Below are positions 34,199 to 46,277 of a stretch of DNA of 64,000 nucleotides, one piece after another. Location: positions 153,470,426 through 153,534,425 of the forward strand of contig NC_090323.1 in the NCBI RefSeq assembly GCF_040869045.1, in the 5' to 3' direction. The notes under the pieces were generated by a model. That model was not told the origin of the DNA, ran no database searches, and saw only the letters and a list, made by a program, of their open reading frames with translations. The DNA comes from Eurosta solidaginis. Lineage: Eukaryota > Arthropoda > Insecta > Diptera > Tephritidae. Made by a program: the position numbers and the translations under genes. Position 1 is the first letter of the stretch. Every line of letters starts with the position of its first letter.

Positions 34199-34555
34199 CG
34201 GCCGCCGTAGTGTAATGGTAGCGTGCTCCGCCTACCACACCTAAGATCTCGGTTTCACGCCCCGGGAAAAGCAACATCAAAATTTTAGAAACAAGATTTT
34301 CAGTTATAAGAAAATTTTTCTAAGCGGGGTCGCCCCTCGGCGGTGTTTGGCAAGCGCTCGGAGTGTATTTCTGCCATGAAAAGCCCTCAGTGAGAACTCA
34401 TCTGCCTTGCAGATGCCATTCGGAGTCGGCATAAAACATGTAGGCCCTATCCCGCCAATTTGTAGTACAAATTAAAAAGAAGCACGACGCAAATTGCAAG
34501 TAAAGCTCGGCCTAAAATCTCTTCGGAGGTTATCGCGCCTTACATTTTTTTTTTC
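34199..34555 (+). mobile_element. tRNA-derived SINE, near full length
   Basis: The head reads GGCCGCCGTAGTGTAATGGT with an A-box-like TAGTGTAATGG and a B-box-like GGTTTCACGCC 40 nt later, the spacing of an RNA polymerase III type 2 promoter. The body includes GCGGGGTCGCCCC, GTGTTTGGCAAGCGCTC, CTCATCTGCCTTGCAGATGC, GGAGTCGGCATAAAAC and CTCTTCGGAGGTTATCGCGC, ending in a T-run at 34542-34552. Similar sequences flank it (CCTTTCAACTTA before, CCTTCAACTCTA after), a possible target duplication that has diverged. It encodes no protein and would use a LINE's machinery. Confidence 0.75.
34212..34261 (+). promoter_or_regulatory. Internal pol III promoter (A and B boxes) of SINE
   Basis: A box TAGTGTAATGG near 34208-34218; B box GGTTTCACGCC near 34251-34261, with one or two departures from GGTTCRANNCC. 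Confidence 0.55.
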
Positions 34556-36289
34556 GTTCCTTCAACTCTAATTAAAACATCTTTGTCATTAACTTTTCTC
34601 TTCTATTATGGAAATTAATACATATTCCAGGTATATACATATGTATATACGTTTTCTTGTATTACTTCCTTTGAAAATTGTCATTTTATCAACTTCAGTT
34701 TCTTGGTCTTTCATCATTATTAAGTACCTAAATATGCCGCAGAACACACCTTTCAACTTCATACACTTTTTTATAGCGTCGCAAACCCAACGCTTCGATT
34801 TCCCGATACGTTGCGTTGTCGCGCCGTGTGGCAATGACCGCAATGCGGCCTTATTCTCTTGGGAGATATGCACGAGCGCACAAAATATATATGTATACAA
34901 ACATTCACACCTAAGCTAAATGGCCTTGTAAGTAACATCTCCAACTCTTTTCAACTCCTTGTTAAATCCATTTTCGTTTGCACAGTTTGCGTTTTTTCGC
35001 CCCCCACTATTTGCCTTTCAAGAATTTTGCTTGTCTATGCTTTCTGCCCTCAAATACTTCTACCCACCCGCGATAACTTCAGCACCCTTAGCTGCATTCA
35101 TATCTACATATATACCTTTGAAACAATAAGATCTTTTAATAATTTTTGAATATTTCACGCGGTGCGCTCGTACTTCATTTTTTACACTTTGTCAGTTATC
35201 ATTGAATGTCAGCGTATCTTGTTGCGGATTGCTGTCAAATTTTGCTGTCAAAATTGTGTTTTCTTTTTTTTTTTTTTTGTACAAAAATCTATATAGGACC
35301 GTAGCAGAAAAAAGTTCTGTGCCACCCAGTTGAAGATTTTTTATCGTAATTATTTATTGTAGTTTTTTAAGGTCACCTTAGTGATCATATTTGACTTCAA
35401 CAGTTGAAAGGACTCCAAAAATTAAGAATGCGGTCTTTTATGAAAATTATCCCTCATTGAGTACATATTCTTACATGAATCTATATATCTACACTGCAAG
35501 GAATCACACTAGTTCCGAACTAGTGCAGGACTATTTCTTTAAGAGGCGATGCTAGTTCTAATTCTGTCCCTCGCATTGCTTTTAAATGACGTTTTAACAT
35601 TGATGTCCTACGAAACAACAATTGCAGACCTTTCTTAACTGCATCCGTAATTGCTTCAGTCCAAGGTGATTCTGAGGTAGTCGCTGGCTTTGATTTATTA
35701 ATTCCAATTCATATATGTAGCTTAATTTAAAGCGCTGCTGGCACAAATGTGGCTACCAACTGTCCCGCTTCGCATACGATTAGCGCAACTCGGGAGATAG
35801 TGGCCAAACCTATAGTACGAAACTGTCACCTTGTAGAACTCTCTCCCATTTTTCCTGCAGGGAATATAAAATTGAAATCCTTTTCAAGATATATTTTATG
35901 TTTCTCCATTTCTTAACTTTACAAAAATATTCCATTTTAAATGTTTTTGGAAGATCCTGTCTTATCGTAAACAGTTTTGTGAATTAAAGGCGGATTAACA
36001 TAAACACTTTGGTCGCGTTGCTTCGATTTGACACCATGATAGTGCCGTTAGTTAACAATGAAATGCCTTCCCACTTTCTACGCTTTTCAGCGGCCAAAAA
36101 ATTTATGTAACTCCACCTTAAGATGTGGCGGAAATCTTTTCTCTTTTCAACCATTCCGTTGCTTTACTTAAATGTCAAAATATTGAATGTTTTGATAGTT
36201 GAAGGTAACTTCTCAAATTCTGTTCATGATTGTAATGATTTCTCCACCGCTTTCATTCGTAATATTCATTGCACCCCGACAGTATTTTA
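34556..36289. other. Noncoding DNA, nothing recognised
   Basis: Overlapping 103-codon frames on both strands (34589-34919) are not supported by any motif. A perfect 9-bp-arm palindrome CACTAGTTCCGAACTAGTG lies near 35507. Confidence 0.4.
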
Positions 36290-37110
36290 AAGAATGCACA
36301 AAGTTTTTTGCAATAAAAAAAGTGTTGTATAAGATAAAGAAGGCGAGAAAAAGTTCGAGTTTTAAACAAAGGAAGTAGAGAAGGGAAAGTTAATAGGTGG
36401 GCTACGAAGGAAGCAAAGAGGATGGTGAATCGGAAGAACAAGAAGAAAAAAAGAAGATAAAGGCGAAGATAGGGACATGGACGAGGACAAAGATGAGGAC
36501 GCAAACGAAGACGAAGATTAAGATGAAGATGGAGATGTAGATGTAGACGTAGATGTAGATGTAGATGTAGATGTAGATGTAGATATAGATGTAGATGTAG
36601 ATGTGGATGTAGATGTAGATGTGGATGAAGATGACAATGAAGCCGAAGAAGTTGAATATGTAGATGAAGATGAAGATGAAGGTGAAGATGAAGATGAAAA
36701 TGAATATGGAGATAAAGATGAGCATGAAGATGTCGATGAAGATGAAGATGAAGACGAGGATGAAGATAAAGATGAATATGAAGATGATGATGAAGATGTA
36801 GATGGAGATAAAGATGAAGAAGAATATGAATTTGGAGATGAAGAAGAAGTAGAAGAAGAAGGAGAAAAAGAAGGAGAATGCTAAGATGAAGACGACGGCG
36901 AAGGCAAAATAAGAAGGCGGAAACGAAGCCGTGGATGAAAGTTAAGCCGAAGGCGACGAAGAAGAAGAAGGCGGAACCGAAGATGAAAAACGTGTTCAAA
37001 GACTAAAAGGAAGGCAGTGGCCAAAACGAAGGTGAGGGCCAAGCTAAAACAACGGCGAAAGCAAATGCATAGACGACGACAATGGCAGTGACAATGACAC
37101 GATGAATATG
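36290..37110. repeat. GATGAA/GATGTA hexanucleotide low-complexity tract
   Basis: The core 36505-36885 is built from GATGTA and GATGAA repeats; its flanks are GAA/GAAG-rich. It gives an Asp/Glu-rich frame on the plus strand (36603-36884) and a His/Leu-rich frame on the minus strand (36253-36999). Open frames on both strands follow from a 6-bp repeat without stop codons, so neither is called as a gene. Confidence 0.8.
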
Positions 37111-37369
37111 TGGAAGAAAGCTAGAGGAGATACGAGGAGATACTTAATTGAGCTTTTAAGCATTGTTTGTTCAATTTTTAAATGGTCACTTAATTGAAAA
37201 ATTTCCGCAATATTCCTATACACGAAATGAAATATATAGACCATGCTAGCTACTATAACTGTATTAATTGGGCCAGATATGTAGTACAAAGCCCATTTAG
37301 CGTAGAGTGTTAGGCTAAGATAGGTACGATACCGCACTTTTGTGGAACTTATCGTCTGGTTTCCGTACC
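37111..37369. other. Noncoding DNA
   Basis: Nothing recognised. Confidence 0.4.
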
Positions 37370-37600
37370 AATAGCAGGGAAGATCGGCCATATATATCCC
37401 AAAAACTACAAGCCAATTAGCCAAGCATTATTTCTGCTCAAAACATTCGAGAGGCCAATATATATGTACTTAAATCAAAAATGGATGAAAAACTGTTCTC
37501 CACATCAGAACATGTGTACAGCAAAGGCAAGTCGGTAGACACAGCATTGCATAGGGTGGTTATAAACATACAGAGAACCCTGCCCCGGCGGGTATTCTAA
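37370..37600 (+). mobile_element. Non-LTR retrotransposon relic, RT domain
   Basis: Reading 37389-37440 gives IYIPKNYKPISQALFLLKTF, the 'KDYRPISLTSFLLKTLER' region of LINE reverse transcriptases. 37505-37582 gives EHVYSKGKSVDTALHRVV, the next conserved block ('QHAF..GRSTETALH..V'). The two blocks are in different frames. It is probably related to the relics at 24.8 kb and 28.5 kb. Confidence 0.6.
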
Positions 37601-37744
37601 CAAATTGGAATGTTTAATCAAAATATCTAAAGTATAGGTACCTGCATTCAGATTGCTTTCGAGACAAAGATAAACACAAGTCGAAACCAAATATGGCACT
37701 GAAGTTGACTCGCCGCCGAAGCCGCTCGAATAGAGTAAATTTTT

Positions 37745-38654
37745 ATACTCAGCGTGCTTTGCACACAGAGTGTATTAACTTTGATTGGATAACGGTTGGT
37801 TGTACAGGTATAAAGGAATATATCAAATTTATCAGCATCGAAAAAAAATTTGATTGAGCCATGGCGTCTGATTGGTATTGAAATAAGCGAATGATAACCA
37901 CGCCCACTTTTTATATATATAACATTTGGAAAACACAAAAAAACCTGATTATTTAGTAAATAATACACCTAGAATGTTGAAATTTGACGTGTGGACTGAT
38001 ATGGACACTCTTGATTAATATTTGAAAAAATGTGCGTGGCACCGCCCACATGTGATAAAATCAATTTTACAAATATTATTAATCATGAATCAAAAATTGT
38101 TAAACCTATCGTAACAAAATTCGGCAGAAAGGTTTCCTTTACTATAAGGAATGCTTTGAAGAAAAATTAACGAAAACGGTTAAGGACCACGCTCACTTTT
38201 ATATAAAAGATTTTTAAAAGGGTCGTGGACGAATAAAATAAGATATATCTTTGCAAAAAAGAGCTTTATATCAATGGTATTTCATTTCCCAAGTGGATTT
38301 ATAATAATAAATAGAAAAAACTTCAAATTTTAAACAATGGGCGTGGCACCGCCCCTTTTGTGACTAAGCAATTTTCTATGTTTCGGGAGCCATAACTTAA
38401 AAAAGATTAACGGATCGTAATAAAATTGGGTACACAAATTTTTCTATTACAAGGAATATTTTTAGAAAAAATGGAAGGGATCGGTTAAAGACCACGGCAA
38501 CTTAGTTAGAAAACAAGTTTAAAAGGGTCGTAGACTAGAATAATAAGCTATAAATTAGCAAAAAATAGTTTTGAATCAATGATATTTCTCTTATCAAGTT
38601 TTATTGTAAGAGGAAATGGGGAGACATTTTTCTTTTAAGCGGGTGGTGCCACTT
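37745..38654 (+). mobile_element. Helentron-like noncoding element, copy 6 (subfamily 2, 3'-truncated)
   Basis: Starts ATACTCAGCGTGCTTTGCAC, as in copy 5, and follows it colinearly (ACTTTTTATATATATAACAT, GGCACCGCCC, CAATTTTCTATGTTTCGGGA). It stops in the GGTGGTGCCACTT block without the closing inverted repeat or hairpin. It abuts the hairpin end of copy 3 (38657). The 5' part has lost the microsatellite by deletion. Confidence 0.65.
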
Positions 38655-38656
38655 AA

Positions 38657-40566
38657 CAAGTAAGGAAGGCTAAGTTCGGGTGTAACCGAACTTACATACT
38701 CAGCTGAGAGCTTTGGAGACAAAATAAGGGAAAATCACCTCGTAGTAAAATGAACCTAGGGTAACCCTGGAATTTGTTTGTATGGCATGTGTATCAAATG
38801 GAAGGTATTAAAGAGTACTTCAAAAGGGAGAGGCCATAGTTCTATAGGTGGACGCCATTTCGGGATATCGCCATAAATGTGGACCAGGGGCGTCTCTAGA
38901 ATGTGTTTGTACGATATGGGTATAAAATGAAAAGTGTTAATGAGTATTTCAAAAGAGAGTGGGCCTTAGTTCTATAGGTGGACGCCTTTCCGAGATATCG
39001 CCATAAATGTAAACGAGGGGTGACTCTATAATGTGTTTGTACGATATCGGAATCAAATGAAATGTGTTTATGAGTGTTTTAAAAGGGAGTGAGTACTTAG
39101 TTCTATAGGTGGACGCGTTTTCGAGATATAGGCATAAAAGTGGACCAGGGGTGACTGTAGAATGTGTGTGTACGAAATGGGTATGAAATGAAAGGTGTTA
39201 ATAAGTACTTTAAAAGTTAGTGGGCCTTAGTTCTATAGGTGGACACCTTTTCGAGATATCGCCATAAAGGTGGATATATATATATATATATATATGTAAT
39301 ACCACGAAGAATATTCCTGCCAAGATTTCAAGGGCTTTTGATTTCGCCCTTCAGAACTTTTTCATTTTCTTCTACGTAATATGGTAGGTGTCACACCCAT
39401 TTTATAAAAGTTTTTTCCTAAGTTATATTTTGCGTCAGTAAACCAATCCAATTACCATGTTTCATTCCCTTTTTCATATCTGGTATAGAATTATGGCATT
39501 TTTTCATTTTTTATAATTTTCGATATCGAAAAAGTGGGCGTGGTCGTAGTCGGATTTTGGCCATTTTTTATAACAATATAAAGTGAGTTCAGGTAAGTAC
39601 GTGAACTAAGTTTAGTTAAGATATATCAATTTTTGTTCAAGTTATCGTGTTAAAGGCCGAGCATAAGGACAGACGGCCGACTGTTTATAAAAACTGGGCG
39701 TGGTCTCAACCGATTTCGCCCATTTTAACAGAAAACAGTTATCGTCATAGAATCTATGCTTCTACCAGATTTTTGTTCGACTTATGGCATTAAAGGTAAT
39801 CTAGACAAATTAAATGAAAAAGGGTGGAGCCAAGCCCATTTTAAAATTTTCTTTTATCTTTGTATTTGGTTGCACCATATCATTACTGGAGATGAATGTT
39901 GACATAATTTACTTATATACTGTAAAAATATTAAATTTTTTGTTAAAGTTAGACTTTTAAAAGAATTTTTTTTTTAAGTGGGCGTGTTCGTCACCCGATT
40001 TTGCTAATTTTTGTTTACCGTATATGCAGTAACAGGAGTAATGTTCCCGCCAAATTTTATCATGATATCTTCAACGACTGCCAAATTACATCTTGCAAAA
40101 CTTTTAAATTACCTTCTTTTAAAAGAGGGCGGTGCCACGCCCATTGTCCAAAATTTTACTAATTTTCTATTCTGCGTCATAGGGTCAACCCACCTACCAA
40201 GTTTCCTTTCTGCATCCGTCTTTGGTAATGAATTATCGTACTTTTCCTGTTTTTCGAAATTTTCGATATCGAAAAAGTGGGCGTGGTTATAGTCCGATTT
40301 CGTTTATTTTAAATAACGATCTGGGATAAGTGCCCAGGAACCTACATACCAAATTTCATCAAGATATCTCAAAATTTACTCAAGTTATCGTGTAAACGAT
40401 CAGACGGACGCACGGACGGACGGACAAGGCTAAATGAATTTCTTTTTTCGCCCAGATCATTTTGATATATAGAAGTCTATATCTATCTCCGTTAGTTTAT
40501 GCCGTTACGGATTTCCGTTATGCGAACAAAATTGATATACTCTCTGATCTCTGCTCAGCTGAGTAT
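38657..40566 (-). mobile_element. Helentron-like noncoding element, copy 3 (4-unit array)
   Basis: Same arrangement as copy 1: CAAGTAAGGAAGGC, hairpin GTTCGGGTGTAACCGAAC, ATACTCAGCTGAG on the left; CTCAGCTGAGTAT on the right (40554-40566). Only about four tandem units (38770-39275) are present, interrupted by a short TA run at 39274. The GTGGGCGTGG modules and a short GGAC tract near 40405 are as in copy 1. It is noncoding. Confidence 0.7.
38770..39275. repeat. ~125-bp tandem array, four diverged units
   Basis: Units marked by ATAGGTGGACGCC and TGTGTTTGTACGATATGGG; homologous to the 22-unit array of copy 1 but without the A/B alternation. Confidence 0.8.
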
Positions 40567-40591
40567 AAAAAATGCACAGCTGCATATATAT

Positions 40592-41103
40592 TTTTACGAA
40601 TATTAGCAACACTAAGGGGTACTGCCATCTCTAAGCCGATGCTAAGCAGTGACGTGAAAGCACAACAATAATTCAATCATTATACCTACGCATATGTACG
40701 TATACGCAGCGGAGAAGCAATAAACACATGCAGATATTTTATCTGAGATATGCAATTATAATTGTGGAAGTGTCGCTCACAAACACACGCGTATATGAGA
40801 GCTATACACGTACATCTGTAGTTATAATTATAACAGATAACCAACTAGTAGATTCGAGAACAGAAGCACCTAGAAAATGCAGCGAGGAAATCAAAGAGTA
40901 CAAAAGGCCTCAGCAATAGAGGCGCTACAAGCAGTTTTGATTAAGCACGCAATCTGTCGGGCAATAGTAGAGTTATTTATTGTGAAGTGCTTTAATAAAG
41001 GCCATTTTGCATTATTAAATATTGGAGTTATTTATTCAACAGTTTAGCGACTCGAAATTGGCAGAGGGTTGCAAATAAGAGGATTTGCATTAAATTCGTT
41101 ACA
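40592..41103 (+). repeat. 5' LTR of element A
   Basis: Starts TTTTACGAATATTAGC (TGTT mutated) and ends TTCGTTACA. Contains AATAAAGGCC (polyadenylation signal) near 40993 and a mutated TATA box (TACAAAAG, 40899-40906). Confidence 0.85.
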
Positions 41104-41105
41104 AT

Positions 41106-41118
41106 TGGTGTCAGAAGA
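41106..41118 (+). other. Primer binding site, tRNA-Leu type (element A)
   Basis: TGGTGTCAGAAG follows the LTR by two bases. It is complementary to CTTCTGACACCA, which I recall as the 3' end of a fly leucine tRNA. Identical in element B. Confidence 0.65.
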
Positions 41119-41154
41119 GGAATTGTTGAATAAATTCCAGAGGACAAAAAGGAC

Positions 41155-42457
41155 ATGGCAAAGTTCAGTGAATTGAAGATCCAGCAACTGAAGAAGGAGT
41201 TGGAGAGCCGTGGATTGAATACAACCGGCATAAACTCGAACTTCAGGCACGACTACGAGAGGCAATGGAAGCAGAAGGAATTAACGTGGAAGAGCATGTC
41301 TTTCCTCTTGGTGGCGAGGAGACAACAAAAATTGAAGAGAAAAACGAAACATCGCAGATAGTTAACAGCAAAGACTTGAACATGATATTGGCTGCAATAT
41401 CTGCAAAAACATCGACAGTAACATCAATGTCGTCGCAAATATCATCCCAACTGAAAGCACAGGAGGCACGCATTTCAGAAATGTCGCCACAAATGTCATC
41501 TGAACTGGAATTGCAGGAGACATGTATAACAGCGAAGATTGAAGCACAAATGGATGAACAGAAAACATACATGGCGTCACAAATTGCAGAACAATTAAAA
41601 GAGCAAGAGGCACGCATAAAATTACAACTCGAGGCACAGGAGGAGCGTATCTCAACGAAGCTGGAGGCACAGGAAATAAAGGTCTCATCGCAGCTGGAGG
41701 CTTTTAGTGAACGACAATATAAAATGGAGGCCGAAACGGATGCTTTGAAAGATTGTATACTGGAGTTGCAACTAAATCGCCCGGCAGTTTCAACGAGTAA
41801 TCCAAAGGTAAAAACACCATCCTTTGACGGTTTTGTTCCTTTTCAGGTCTTTAAGCTACAATTTGAGAAGACCGCAACAGTGAACAACTGGAATGCTGAA
41901 TATAAAGTTGCTGCACTCTTCGTAGCATTGAAAAGACCAGCTGCCGAAATCTTACAGACTATTCCATAGTACGAACGGAACAGCTATGAAGCATTGATGG
42001 CCGCTGTCGAGAGACGTTATGGAAGCGAGCATAGAAAACAGATACAGAGTTTGCCTCGGATATTGAAAGGTTGGCACATTTGGCAAATGCAAACCCACCA
42101 GTGGAGTACACCGAGAGGGTAAAAATCCAGAGTTTTATAAATGGCATGCGGGACGTAGAAACGAAGCGAGCGACATATGCAAACCCAAAACCCACATTCG
42201 CAGAAACAGTATCCCATGCACTAACTCAAGAAACAGGGTCGATTTTGAGTAAGCCTGCATACAAAGCTCATCGCGTGGAAGTGAAAAGGCCAGACTGGGT
42301 AGACACAATTTTGGAAGCATTGAAGGGTACGCAGCAGAAGAATAATGATGCAGTCAAATGCTTTAAGTGTGGAAAGCCAGGGCACATTGTGCTTTATTGC
42401 AACACCAACCCTAACAGTTCCAACAATGTGGGTGGTCGTAAACGCAGAGCTGAATGA
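41155..42457 (+). pseudogene. gag: gag of element A, broken
   Basis: Gag precursor with an N-terminal SAP-like motif (MAKFSELKIQQLKKELESRG), a coiled-coil region, capsid-like sequence and a zinc knuckle CFKCGKPGHIVLYC (CX2CX4HX4C, about 42361-42402). Compared with element B it has lost one base near 41231, has TAG for the Glu codon at 41967, lacks about 55 bp at about 42040 and runs into a stop at 42455. The coiled coil is shorter than in element B. All lesions are visible by direct comparison with 48770-50130. Confidence 0.85.
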
Positions 42458-42559
42458 GATGAGCAGATATCCAAGACCAATCAATCGTTAAACTAAAGCG
42501 GGTCAGCCGCAAGGGGCGACAGCTGGCTCCCTCAATTGAATGCCCCATAATCTCTATCT

Positions 42560-45500
42560 CGCAAATTGGAAGGTCAAGTAATCTTACTGTCGGAGGACAT
42601 GTGGATGGAAAGGAACGTTTACTGACTGTAGATATGGGTGCATCTCATTCCATCATTCGAGCGGATTTAGTCAACAAGAAGATAATGGAGCAAGATTGCG
42701 TACAGCCACTGGAGAAGACAGCACAGTTCTAGGAGAAGTATCATGTGAAGTCGCAATTAGGAACGTCACGGTAGTACACATTTTTATAGTGGCAGAGATT
42801 GTTGATGAAATCATAATTGGAGTGGACTTCTTAATCGACCAGGGCATCAAGATCGACATGCAAAGCAAGACGATGCGATATAAGAACATGGATGTACCAC
42901 TTAATTTCGGCTACGAGAGAAGTTACAGCAGTAAACGAGTGCTGGTGGATGAGAGTAAGCAAATACCACCAAAATCAGAAGCAGTCATCTGGGCAAAGGT
43001 TGATGGAGATTGTGGGACCAACAAATTGTGGGTTGTCGAAGCAGCAAACAAATCAGCACTGAACATACTTGTAGGAAAAACCCTGGCTATGACAAAACAA
43101 AATGGACGTATTCCGGTAAGAGTACTCAATGAGTTCAAGTCACCACTCAAACTGACTAAAGGAGCTATTTTGGGAAGATGCCAAGAGGCTGAAGTAGTTA
43201 TTAACTGTAAACAGCTCCAGGAACACGCTTCAGCTAGTAATACTGATCTTTCAACTGACATCACGGCATGGATGCAGAGGCTAGAGGAAGCATGTCAGAG
43301 TAAGGCAAAACAACTGCTCCTAAAGCACGCGAACATATTTGACCAGGATGGTTCCAAACCAGGCCGCACCAACATTGAGAAACATCAAATTGACACTGGA
43401 GATGCGAGGCCGATCCGTCAAGCTCCACGTAGTGTTCCAGTGGCCAAGCGGGAAGTTGTGAGTCAAATCGTACAAGAAATGAGCGACAGCGGCGTCATCG
43501 AACCATCAGCTAGTCGATGGAGCTCACCGGTGGTACTTGTGAAAAAGAAGGATGGGAAAATGAGGTTTTGCGTGGACTGTCGCAAGTTGAACGACGTCAC
43601 AAAAAAAGGATAGCTACCCATTGCCGAGAATTGACGACACTCTGGACTCGATCTCTGGTACGAAATGGTTTTCCACACTGGCCTTGAAAAGCGGCTACTG
43701 GCAAGTTGAGGTGGAGGAGGAAGATAAAGAGAAAACAGCCTTCAGTGTCGGTGATGGTCTTTGGCAATTTACAGTGATGCCTTTTGGACTTTGTAATGCA
43801 CCAGGTACTTTTGAGAGACTCATGGACCAGGTACTGAAATGACTACATTGAAAACATGCTTGGTGTACCTGGACGACATCATCGTATTGGAAAATAACTT
43901 TGATGAACATTTTAAGAACTTGGAGGAAGTTTTCCAGAGAATAGCTGGCGCTGGTCTGAAGTTAAGTCCCAAAAAGTGTGCGCTGTTTAAAAAGGAAGTA
44001 AATTATTTGGGTCACAAGGTAACGACAGAGAGCATCTGCACTGCGAAAGAAAAGATAGAGGCTGTAAAGGATTGGCCAAAACCACAGAACCTACATGAAT
44101 TGAGAAGTTTCCTTGGGCTGTGCACATATTACCGCCGATTTGTACACATTTTTCCCATAGCCTCCATGAGCTTACAAGGAAAAATAAAGCTTTTAAATGG
44201 AAGAAGGAGCAAGAAGTGGCTTTCCAAACATTGAAGTAGCGTTTGTGCACTGCCCAAATGTTAGCATATCCGATTCCAGGTGCAACATTTATTCTAGATA
44301 CAGATGCGAGTGGATATGCTATAGGAGGCGTTTTGTCACAACTGGTCGATGGACAGAAGAATGTAGTTGCATATTACAGCCGTTCGATTGGAAAACCAGA
44401 GAAGAACTACTGCGTTACGCGGAGAGAGCTGTTGGCATTGGTAGAGTGCATTAAACATTTTCACAAATACTTCTACGGCCAGCGATTCCGTGTCAGGACA
44501 GATCACGCAGCGTTAAAATGGCTTCTGCATTTCCGTAATCCAGAAGGACAATTGCTATGACTTTTCCATTGAGCATCGAAAAGGTAGTACCCATGGAAAT
44601 GCCGATGCAATGTCACGAGGACCATGTAGTTTTGAATGCAAACACTGTTCACAAGCCGAGGCTAAAGAAGACATTATAGATGTGCGGCTAGTGACTATAA
44701 CGTGTGCGGATGAATGGGACAAGGAAAAACTAAGGAAGTGTCAGCTAGAAGATACAGATCTGTCACATGTTATGCAAGGGCTCGCCGAAACGAAAGATCA
44801 AATAGAGAGATGTCAGCAGAGATTCCCATTGCGAAGTCATATTGAGCACAGTGGGACAGTTTAGAATTGACATCCGGTTGCTTGCATCGAGTATGGGAGA
44901 GTGAGGATGGTCAGTGCAAGAAGAAACTGATAGTTGTTCCCAGAAAGAGGATTCCTGACGTGCTCAGCGAGCTGCATAGTGGTCCATGCGGAGGTCATCT
45001 TGGAATCACGAAGACGCTCGAGAAGATTAAATAGAGATTCTATTGGGTTATTTGCCGTCAGTCGGTCACTGAGTGGATTGCGAACTGCGACGTTTGCAGC
45101 ATAGCGAAAGGGCCAAAAACCCGAAGTCATGGCCAGATGAAGCAATATAACTCAGGTGCGCTATTTGAAAGGATCGCTATGGAAGTCGCAGGTCCATTTC
45201 CTACTAGCAACTGCGGAAACAAATATGTACTGGTGGTTATGGATTATTTCAGCAAATGGCCAGAGGTAAACCCAATCCCAAATCAAGAAGCATAAACAGT
45301 AGCAGAAGTGTTTATAAACAATTGGGTTGCAAGGTATGGTGTACCAATGGAGTTACATTCTGACCAAGGCAGGAATTTTGAATCAGCTGTGTTCCAAGAA
45401 ATGTGTAAATCATTGGGCATTCGAAAAACACAGACAACTGCATTTCATCCTCAGTCCGATGGTATGGTGCAACGTTTCAATAGGACCTTGGAGGAGCAAT

Positions 45501-45909
45501 TAAGGAAAGTAGTAGACAAGTACCGCATACCATTATTCTTGATGGCTTACCGTGCATGAAACAACAGGCCAAACTCCTGCAAAAGTAATTTTTGGCAATG
45601 ATCTTAGACTGCCAGCTGATTTGAAGTTTGGGATAGATGCCGATGCGGAGAGAAATGTCAAGAAATCCACTGGTGTCTTGGAAGAAGAGCTGAGGGAGAT
45701 ACACGATCTGGTAAGGCAACGATCAAAGATTATGAGTGACAAGATGAAAGCAAGGTACGATAAAGCACTTAATTCGGAAGGGTTTCAGGAAGGAGATTTG
45801 GTGCTGTTATACAATCCACAACGAAAAAAAAGTTTGGCCCCGATATTGCAGTGTAATTGGAAAGGCCCATAAAAAGTTGTAAAACGGATCAACGATGTAG
45901 TGTACCGCA
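42560..45909 (+). pseudogene. pol: pol of element A (PR-RT-RNaseH-IN), broken
   Basis: Protease active site reads VDMGASHS (Asp-Thr-Gly changed to Asp-Met-Gly, about 42628). RT: FCVDCRKLN, FSTLALKSGYWQV (first catalytic Asp replaced by Ala), MPFGLCNAPGTF and VYLDDII (43862-43882). RNase H: ILDTDASGYAIGGVL and RTDHAALKWLL. Integrase: MDYFSKWPEV, HSDQGRNFES and QSDGMVQRFNRT, where the catalytic Glu of the usual QSDGMVER is Gln (about 45475). Frame breaks include an extra A in the run at 43601, one near 43840, and stops near 45030, 45292 and 45870. The remaining tail of integrase lies beyond the BEL insertion at 56050-56153. Confidence 0.85.
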
Positions 45910-46231
45910 AGTTACGAAAGATACGGCAGCACCATCATAGCCTACACTCACATATGTACACGTAGCTGTCAACGTTCACTTTCGACGTTTTTCTTTCTTC
46001 TTCGTTTGTTATCATCCTTAACTAAAACATCCTTTTTACATTGGCTGCCATCAAGACAACGTGTTCTGGAAACTTAATCCTAGGAAATCACCAAGAATAC
46101 CAAAGTAAGAACCATTGATACATTTATAATGAATTCTTTGTAACTATTGTTGTTTGAATAAATATATATTTTAAACGCCGCATAATAAAGTGCATGTTGT
46201 AGAAAATATGGGCCTGGTGGTTCCTAGGAAT
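45910..46231 (+). repeat. 5' LTR of BEL/Pao element
   Basis: Colinear with 55726-56044. Features: ACATATGTACACGTAGC, a TTCTTTCTTCTTCG pyrimidine block, GAATAAATATATATTTTAAA and a GGGCCTGGTGGTT end. Confidence 0.8.
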
Positions 46232-46277
46232 CGCAACAACTTTAAAATGTCTTGATTTAATCGCCCATTTCTAAGAA

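Noticed and set aside
34199..34271. tRNA gene
   Set aside because: A- and B-box-like motifs are present but the cloverleaf does not fold and the sequence continues into the SINE body; a truncated relative lies at 2845-3025.
34589..34919. Two 103-codon frames on opposite strands
   Set aside because: Mutually overlapping, no recognisable motif, no start context or neighbours to support either.
35507..35525. Perfect palindrome CACTAGTTCCGAACTAGTG as an operator or transposon tip
   Set aside because: Isolated, with no second copy and no associated feature; could easily be chance.
36253..36999. 248-codon His/Leu-rich protein on the minus strand
   Set aside because: It is a by-product of the hexanucleotide repeat, with an overlapping acidic frame on the other strand.
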